A DNA stretch of 9,477 nucleotides from Candidatus Woesebacteria bacterium. Its GTDB lineage: Bacteria > Patescibacteriota > Microgenomatia > UBA10105 > UBA927. This document shows, in pieces, positions 1 through 3,905 of this stretch. The stretch lies in contig JAGVFE010000029.1 in the NCBI GenBank assembly GCA_020057765.1, positions 1-9,477 of the forward strand, read 5' to 3'. The position numbers and the translations under genes were made by a program. A model generated the notes under the pieces. The model was given only the letters and a program-made list of their open reading frames with translations, ran no database searches and was not told the origin of the DNA. Numbering within the stretch: the first letter of the stretch is position 1; each line of letters starts with the position of its first letter.

Positions 1-879
1 AGACGAAAATGGCTTGTTTGTTGACGCGGGCTTCAGCAGAGATGTAGCCGATGGGCGGATAGATAATACAATTTGAAAATTTAGCGAGAATTTTCACATC
101 TTCTGGCTTCATTTCGTCAGAGTGATCGAGAATGAACGTGATGTCACCTTTCGCTAACCGTTTTTCAAGAGCGGAAACATCAACCTGCTCCATGCCGGAA
201 ACATTAACAATAACAGCTCCCGGTTTGACAGAATTGAGGCGTTTGGCATCTAAAATTTTCTCAGTTTCTTTGGTAGTTAGAGCGTGGAGAGAAATAAAAT
301 CGCTGGTCTCAACGAGACTATCAAGAGACTCGTATTTCATGCCTTCTTTTTCGGCGTCTGGTTTGCGGTTTTTGGACCAATAAGAAACTTTGGCGCCAAA
401 CCCTAGGGCAATTTTAGCCACTTGGTAACCAATTCGGCCAAGGCCGATGATGCCGAATTTTTTACCATTAATTTCGGAGGCAAAAAATCCGTCACCGGAA
501 AAATCGCCAGATCGAGCGGTTTGTTTCGCTTTTTCCAAATTGCGCAGATGTTCGAGAATGAGAGCAAAGACCCATTCAGCTACTGACTCAGTTGCATAGC
601 CAGGGATATTACAAACGGTGATGTTGCTACTTTTGGCGTGATTTAAGTCGACAGTGCCAGTACCGGTGGCAAGAAGACCAATATATTTGAGCTGTGGCAA
701 ACTGTCGATCAAGGTTTTATCAACCTTGTTAAATCGGCAAAAAAGACAATCAACGTCCTGCGACGACGCAAAGACTATTTTTTTTCCCCCCCGGTTAATT
801 TATTGATTTTGCCCCAAATGTCTTTATCTAGGTTTGACTCGCTAAATCCAGTAACTAAAATTTTTTGAAACGTTTTCAT
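1..879 (-). pseudogene. D-2-hydroxyacid dehydrogenase-like protein, frame-broken, catalytic residues lost, 3' end off window
   Basis: A member of the NAD(P)-dependent D-isomer-specific 2-hydroxyacid dehydrogenase fold. The ATG at 879-877 opens a 34-codon frame that ends in TAG (777-775) just after a run of seven G and eight A. The rest of the protein continues one base back (-1 frame, from ATA at 778-776) with no stop to the window edge. The joined product is about 293 residues and lacks perhaps the last 15-20. Visible in it are the N-terminal catalytic domain (ATGTGTVDL at 71-79, NIPGYATESVAEW at 91-103) and a Rossmann nucleotide site GLGRIG (146-151). SKNRKP follows the second strand where NAD enzymes usually have Asp, which may favour NADP. 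The usual N-T-A-R-G motif reads N-V-S-G-M (Arg to Gly229), and the P-H-I-G motif reads P-P-I-G (His to Pro276). The active site therefore looks dead. The frame break may be real decay, a sequencing or assembly homopolymer error, or slippage; the fold assignment is firm. Confidence 0.8.
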
Positions 880-888
880 TTCAAATTA

Positions 889-894
889 ATTATA
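889..894 (-). promoter_or_regulatory. Candidate -10 box (TATAAT) for the dehydrogenase-like gene
   Basis: A perfect TATAAT on the minus strand ends 9 nt before the ATG at 879. Transcription would then start about 3-5 nt upstream of the start codon, giving a nearly leaderless mRNA, which fits the absence of a Shine-Dalgarno sequence. No good -35 hexamer lies at 16-18 nt. The box overlaps the stop codon of the preceding 45-aa ORF, so the match could be chance and the gene could be read through from upstream. Confidence 0.4.
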
Positions 895-1027
895 CCACTT
901 TTAATAATTCGGAATTGTTAACAACGCCCGCATAGTCTGCCTGTTTTTTTATTTCGGTAAACAACCACAGCGGCAGCCGCAAAAAAATTGTTTTGTATGG
1001 AGTTGATGTTGGCTTTGTATTACTCAT
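890..1027 (-). CDS. Small ribbon-helix-helix (CopG/Arc-like) protein, 45 aa
   Basis: An ORF of 45 codons from the ATG at 1027 to TAA at 892-890, starting 6 nt after the PIN toxin stop and ending 10 nt before the dehydrogenase-like start. After a polar N-terminus of about 11 residues, residues 12-22 (KTIFLRLPLWL) match the alternating beta strand of ribbon-helix-helix DNA-binding proteins. Residues 23-34 form helix A (FTEIKKQADYAG), then comes a V-V-N-N-S-E-L-L turn into helix B. That order (strand with R-L-P, helix, Gly, then S-E-L) is the family signature. Helix B stops after KVV, about 8-10 residues shorter than usual, so the protein may be truncated. Proteins of this class dimerise and often act as antitoxins or autorepressors. 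Its place directly behind the toxin gene suggests a role in, or descent from, a toxin-antitoxin locus. There is no clear ribosome binding site. Confidence 0.55.
   Translation of the reverse strand: MSNTKPTSTPYKTIFLRLPLWLFTEIKKQADYAGVVNNSELLKVV
906..924. promoter_or_regulatory. Two adjoining palindromes near the -35 position, candidate operator
   Basis: AATTCGGAATT (906-916, 5-nt arms around one base) runs into TTGTTAACAA (915-924, perfect 10-nt palindrome). They sit 12-30 nt upstream of the TATAAT at 894-889, where a repressor could block a promoter. A ribbon-helix-helix-like ORF is encoded in the same DNA, so autoregulation is conceivable. Short palindromes are common in A+T-rich DNA, and this one is also coding sequence. 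Confidence 0.2.
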
Positions 1028-1033
1028 GAGATT

Positions 1034-1456
1034 TTAATTCTTGCGTTTCTTGATTAATTCTTCAGCCAAAACAAATCCATTTTTTATATACCCTCGGTCG
1101 AAAGAAAATATGAAGTCGACATGCAGACGTTTTGCTAAAACCATGACGCAACAGTCACAAAGGGAGTGATCTTTTGACTGCTGCTTTGCCAATAACTCCT
1201 GGGCCATGCGCATATCGTTGCTTCCAATGCTTTCTGTGATTAACTCCCTCAAAAAAGATGACAGCGATGTTTTCATCCCTACCAAGCCAAGCCGTTTCAA
1301 CCCAACAAGGGAAAATTCAGCAAGAGTTGCAGGAGATATGATAAGAGTTGCATTTTGAATTTGAAAATACCGCGAAACGACCATTGTCCGAGCATGGAGT
1401 GGGTCGTCAGCCATGACTAGCCCAAGGAGAACATCAGTGTCAACGATACTGATCAT
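1034..1456 (-). CDS. PIN-domain ribonuclease toxin (VapC-like), 140 aa
   Basis: A PIN-domain protein of typical VapC length. The ATG at 1456-1454 gives MISIVDTDVLLGLV, the expected first PIN strand. Longer in-frame extensions upstream run into the antitoxin gene and have no PIN character. Candidate metal-binding acids, in order: Asp6/Asp8 (VDTDVLL), Glu47 (TLAEFSL), Asp96/Asp101 (KDHSLCD) and Asp120 (FSFDRGY). Their spacing fits the PIN acidic cluster that cuts RNA with Mg2+ or Mn2+; VapC toxins usually cut tRNA or rRNA and stop translation. The start lies inside the end of the antitoxin-like gene (17-nt overlap), the standard arrangement for translational coupling of a type II toxin-antitoxin pair. 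All expected acidic positions are present, so it may be active. The RNA target cannot be told from sequence. The ribbon-helix-helix-like ORF follows 6 nt downstream. Confidence 0.8.
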   Translation of the reverse strand: MISIVDTDVLLGLVMADDPLHARTMVVSRYFQIQNATLIISPATLAEFSLVGLKRLGLVGMKTSLSSFLRELITESIGSNDMRMAQELLAKQQSKDHSLCDCCVMVLAKRLHVDFIFSFDRGYIKNGFVLAEELIKKRKN

Positions 1457-1703
1457 AAATACGCTGAAGGTCTGCTTCAGCTGCTTCTGCAGCGTACTTC
1501 GTATGATTTTCTGCAAGATCCTTTGGCGCACCCTTGCCCCATCCCTCACGCTCGGCAAGCTTGGCGAGCGCAAGTAGCCCCGTGGCCGCATTCTTTCCTT
1601 TCTGTTTCCGATCTTGGCGCAATCCCCGATCGGTATAGGTCCGCAGTAAATCCGTAATACGAACACGGTCGACTTTTGCCTGAAGGCTTAAGGCCGCATA
1701 CAT
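1440..1703 (-). CDS. Antitoxin-like protein paired with the PIN toxin, 87 aa
   Basis: A charged 87-residue protein encoded just before the PIN toxin and overlapping it by 17 nt. The tail around residues 43-70 (LLALAKLAEREGWGKGAPKD then LAENHTKYA) resembles the toxin-wrapping C-terminal tail of AbrB/VapB-type antitoxins, which often contains a P-K-D-L-S-x-N-x-D-x-Y pattern. Here a further helix, AAEAAEADLQRIYDQYR, extends beyond it. The N-terminal half (residues 1-40, rich in Arg and Lys) does not show the expected AbrB swapped-hairpin, Phd or ribbon-helix-helix pattern, so the DNA-binding part is unrecognised or lost. Two in-frame TAG codons lie 6 and 15 nt upstream of the ATG, so no longer form is possible without a sequence change. 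Function is inferred from gene order, size, overlap and tail motif. The expected role is to neutralise the toxin and repress the operon. Confidence 0.6.
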   Translation of the reverse strand: MYAALSLQAKVDRVRITDLLRTYTDRGLRQDRKQKGKNAATGLLALAKLAEREGWGKGAPKDLAENHTKYAAEAAEADLQRIYDQYR

Positions 1704-1715
1704 ATTTGTCTAACA

Positions 1716-1862
1716 CTATCGACCATGTGCAGAAAGAAAATAATCGCGTGAGGCATATATGGCTTTTACAGAAGCATTCCCAAGTCGACCCGCATATCTT
1801 TGGCTACTATTTGGATGTTTAGCTGCTGCCAAGAGAGGCGATTCAGACTTCACGTTTTCCAT
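1716..1862 (-). CDS. Doubtful 48-aa ORF between nth and the antitoxin-like gene
   Basis: An ATG-to-TAG frame 13 nt after the nth stop and 12 nt before the antitoxin-like start, in the same reading frame as the latter. The product is polar and basic, with no family resemblance that I can recognise. It may be a small gene, or the remains of a longer N-terminus of the antitoxin-like protein cut off by the two in-frame TAG codons. No ribosome binding site is seen. The interval 1704-1875 shows nothing else. Confidence 0.2.
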   Translation of the reverse strand: MENVKSESPLLAAAKHPNSSQRYAGRLGNASVKAIYASRDYFLSAHGR

Positions 1863-1875
1863 CGGGAAGTCATGC

Positions 1876-2592
1876 TCACATGCTGTCTGGGTATGTACGT
1901 GAGGAAGGACAAAGACAGTTGAGCACGCACGAGTTGCAGTTTGGGTTTTGCGCTTTGCACACGGCGCGCCCGTGATCGATGAGTAAGTACGTCAATTTGA
2001 ACCAATCTTCTTTTGGTACCGATTCCATGAGTTGGCTTTCGATTTTAACCGGATCAGCATCTTTTTTGTAATCAATCAATTGTTTCTTCCCCCCGATCGT
2101 TTCCAGATCAACGAGGCGCAACCGCTGGCTCAAGCGCGAGACGTGCGTATCCACGGCTATCCCCTCCACCACCGCAAAGGCATTACCCAACACCACATTG
2201 GCAGTTTTACGCGCGACCCCGGAAAGCGTTAAAAGCTCTTCCATTGTTGCCGGCATCGTGCCACAAAATTCTTCTTTAACGTGTTTGGCTGTAGCAAGGA
2301 TATTTTTTGCTTTATTGTGATAAAAGCCAGTGGATTTTATGTCCTGTTCAAACTCGGCTAGATCGGCATTCACGTAGTCTTCGAGCGTTTTGTATTTGGC
2401 AAAGAGTTTCTCCGTGACCTTGTTCACCATCACATCAGTACATTGAGCTGATAAAATGACAGAAACCAGAAGCTCCCAGGGGTTCTTGTATGTGAGGACG
2501 ATTTTGGCCTCGGGATAGGTTTTTTTTAGTACATCAATCGCCTTGCCTAAGCGTTTTTTTCTCTCTTCAAGTGACTCAAGTAACTCTCCCAT
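1876..2592 (-). CDS. nth: Endonuclease III, DNA glycosylase/AP lyase
   Basis: A base-excision-repair enzyme that removes oxidised pyrimidines and nicks the resulting abasic site by beta-elimination. The 238-residue protein has the helix-hairpin-helix LSGVARKTANVV (123-134) with catalytic Lys129, and the catalytic Asp148 in VDTHVSR. The C-terminal [4Fe-4S] cluster ligands are C212-x6-C219-x2-C222-x5-C228, plus one extra Cys226. It is about 25 residues longer than E. coli Nth (211 aa). Part of the excess is a Lys/Asp-rich stretch at about 162-182 between the Asp loop and the last helices. The Gly of the usual L-P-G-V-G hairpin is Ala127. The start is supported by a GGGGG ribosome binding site (2606-2602) 9 nt upstream and a TATAGT box before it. 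It is divergent from the TPR gene and heads the minus-strand run leading into the toxin-antitoxin locus. Confidence 0.95.
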   Translation of the reverse strand: MGELLESLEERKKRLGKAIDVLKKTYPEAKIVLTYKNPWELLVSVILSAQCTDVMVNKVTEKLFAKYKTLEDYVNADLAEFEQDIKSTGFYHNKAKNILATAKHVKEEFCGTMPATMEELLTLSGVARKTANVVLGNAFAVVEGIAVDTHVSRLSQRLRLVDLETIGGKKQLIDYKKDADPVKIESQLMESVPKEDWFKLTYLLIDHGRAVCKAQNPNCNSCVLNCLCPSSRTYPDSM

Positions 2593-2618
2593 TGCACTTT
2601 TCCCCCTTTCCTGCCTAC

Positions 2619-2624
2619 ACTATA
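2619..2624 (-). promoter_or_regulatory. Candidate -10 box (TATAGT) for nth
   Basis: TATAGT on the minus strand (5 of 6 consensus matches) would place the transcript start near 2612, giving a leader of about 20 nt that contains the GGGGG ribosome binding site of nth. The -35 region is poor. The same few bases lie immediately upstream of the plus-strand TPR gene, so the 36-nt gap must serve both divergent genes. Confidence 0.4.
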
Positions 2625-2628
2625 GCAT

Positions 2629-3180
2629 ATGACTTGTCTTCAATTCCCGCATTTTACCCGAAAATTCTCCGCATCGCTTGTTTTCTACGGCCAAAACAGC
2701 CTCCTGTGGACTGGTTTGACGCTTCTTTTTTTGGTCAATATCTACGCCAAGGTCAATCTGACGCCCAGCTACGAAAAAGAGCTTTTGCAGATGCTCCAAA
2801 AACCTTTCTCTTCCCTCGCTCACGAGACCCTAGCGCAGAACTTCTGGCAGCAGGGACTCATTTCTGCCGCCCAGCGCGAACTTCGCCTGGCACAGACCTT
2901 GCCGAAGGAAAACAATGTCAGTGTTTTGGGTGCATCAACCGAGGATGAGCTCATTGCTTGGACCTCCGAACCGGCCCTAGTAAAAGCATCGTATGAGTAT
3001 TGGAAAACAGTCGTTTCTGCCAAGCCCGACTACCGCGACGCCTATATTTCGTTTGCAGCGGCAGCCTATCAGTTGGGGTTTCTTGATGAAGCAAAAACTG
3101 CAGCCCAAACGGCAATGAATCTTAATCTAAATAATCTTGAGACTGCTAGACTCGTAGAATTTTTTGGGAAAACTAAATAA
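2629..3180 (+). CDS. Membrane-anchored TPR-like protein, 183 aa, unknown role
   Basis: The only plus-strand gene. Residues 10-24 are polar with two basic residues, followed by one hydrophobic segment at about 25-40 (LLWTGLTLLFLVNIYA). This is an N-terminal signal anchor that would leave the rest outside the membrane. Residues 60-95 form two helices (HETLAQNFWQQGLISAAQRELRLAQTL, in outline), and residues 122-180 form a better tetratricopeptide-like pair. In that pair, YEYWKTVVSAKPDYRDAYIS is followed by FAAAAYQLGFLDEAKTAAQT and a terminal helix. The A-x-Q-L-G-x-x-D-E-A-x-x-A spacing is typical of TPR helix pairs. TPRs are protein-protein docking surfaces; the partner is unknown. The ATG at 2629 is the only convincing start; it has no Shine-Dalgarno and may be leaderless. 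It is divergent from nth and convergent with rplY. Confidence 0.7.
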   Translation: MTCLQFPHFTRKFSASLVFYGQNSLLWTGLTLLFLVNIYAKVNLTPSYEKELLQMLQKPFSSLAHETLAQNFWQQGLISAAQRELRLAQTLPKENNVSVLGASTEDELIAWTSEPALVKASYEYWKTVVSAKPDYRDAYISFAAAAYQLGFLDEAKTAAQTAMNLNLNNLETARLVEFFGKTK

Positions 3181-3182
3181 CG

Positions 3183-3202
3183 AAGAATTTTATTCTTTTT
3201 TT
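3183..3202 (+). terminator. Weak A/T-rich hairpin with T-run at the convergent gene junction
   Basis: AAGAAT-TTT-ATTCTT forms a perfect 6-bp stem, followed by five more T on the plus strand, just after the TPR gene stop. It overlaps the last codons of rplY on the other strand. The stem has only one G:C pair, so termination would be inefficient; the placement between convergent genes is what supports it. Confidence 0.35.
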
Positions 3203-3903
3203 GCCTCTTCCTTTTTCTCTTCTGCTGGGACTTTTTCCTCCGTGGCTCCCTCTTTGCCTTCCGCGGCCTCTTCGGCTGCTGGTGCAGCTTCTACTGCAGC
3301 AGTGGCTGCGGCTGCGGCCTCTTCGGCTGCCTGTTTTTCCGCTTCTTTAGAAATGAGTGCACCAATCTTGACCAATGTTAAGTTGAGATCCGTAAGAATG
3401 CTGACACCGTCAGTTGCCTTGAGATCTTTCACTTTTAGCTCCGCGTCAATGTCAGCAAGAGACGAAACGTCGACGGTAAACTTCTCCGGCAAATCGGTCG
3501 GCAGTGCTTCAACTTCCACTTCGTCGGTGATGGTCAGAAGCACGCCAATTTTGTTGGCAACTGCAGCCGACTCGCCGGTGAATTCAACCGGAACCTTGGT
3601 GTGGACTTTTTCTTTGAGGTCTACTTGGTAAAACTCCACATGCAAAGGATTTCCACGAATGGGATCAATTTGTACGTTGTGGATGAGGACGGGATGAACG
3701 TCTTTGTTCAAAGTCAACTCAACCAACCCAGATTCCCCTGCCTCTTTATACACCTTGGCAAAATCGTCAATCGTAACCGACAGAGAAATGCTTTTGACTT
3801 TTTTACCATAGATAGTACCCGGAACGAAGCCCTGTTTTCTTAATTGCTTAACTTTGCGACCAACGAGGCCTCGTGGAGTTGCGGTTAGTATATGTTTTTT
3901 CAT
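3190..3903 (-). CDS. rplY: Large ribosomal subunit protein bL25, long (CTC/TL5) form
   Basis: A 5S rRNA-binding protein of the large ribosomal subunit. Residues 1-94 are the bL25 domain: RKVKQLRKQGFVPGTIYGKK at about 16-35 and the end motif PLHVEFYQVD at 86-95. Residues 98-185 are the beta-rich C-terminal TL5/CTC domain (KVPVEFTGESAAVANKIGVL and onward). Residues 186-237 are an Ala/Glu/Lys-rich tail that is likely disordered, partly made by a duplicated 17-nt block. The length of 237 aa is near that of the long bL25 form (about 185-220 aa), the excess being the tail. The ATG follows the DUF4012 stop by 2 nt, so the two genes are probably co-transcribed, which is unusual company for a ribosomal protein. 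No Shine-Dalgarno is visible, as for most genes here. Confidence 0.95.
   Translation of the reverse strand: MKKHILTATPRGLVGRKVKQLRKQGFVPGTIYGKKVKSISLSVTIDDFAKVYKEAGESGLVELTLNKDVHPVLIHNVQIDPIRGNPLHVEFYQVDLKEKVHTKVPVEFTGESAAVANKIGVLLTITDEVEVEALPTDLPEKFTVDVSSLADIDAELKVKDLKATDGVSILTDLNLTLVKIGALISKEAEKQAAEEAAAAATAAVEAAPAAEEAAEGKEGATEEKVPAEEKKEEAKKE
3263..3330 (-). repeat. 17-nt direct repeat in the bL25 Ala/Glu tail
   Basis: GCGGCCTCTTCGGCTGC (plus strand) occurs at 3263-3279 and 3314-3330, a 51-nt period that keeps frame. It codes for the two A-A-E-E-A-A blocks of the tail. Slippage or local duplication is the simplest origin of the extended tail. Confidence 0.7.
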
Positions 3904-3905
3904 GA

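Noticed and set aside
132..383. Plus-strand ORF of 83 codons near the left edge
   Set aside because: Antisense to the dehydrogenase-like gene, which has unmistakable family motifs on the minus strand.
1457..1666. N-terminal extension of the PIN protein to 210 residues
   Set aside because: The extension overlaps the antitoxin-like gene in another frame and shows no PIN character; the PIN domain starts at the ATG at 1456.
2620..3023. Minus-strand ORFs of 67 codons each opposite the TPR gene
   Set aside because: Both are antisense to a better-supported plus-strand gene with a membrane anchor and TPR pattern.
3164..3631. Plus-strand Ser/Ala-rich ORF
   Set aside because: It is the antisense shadow of the Ala/Glu-rich tail and C-terminal domain of bL25; the low-complexity codons keep the opposite strand open.
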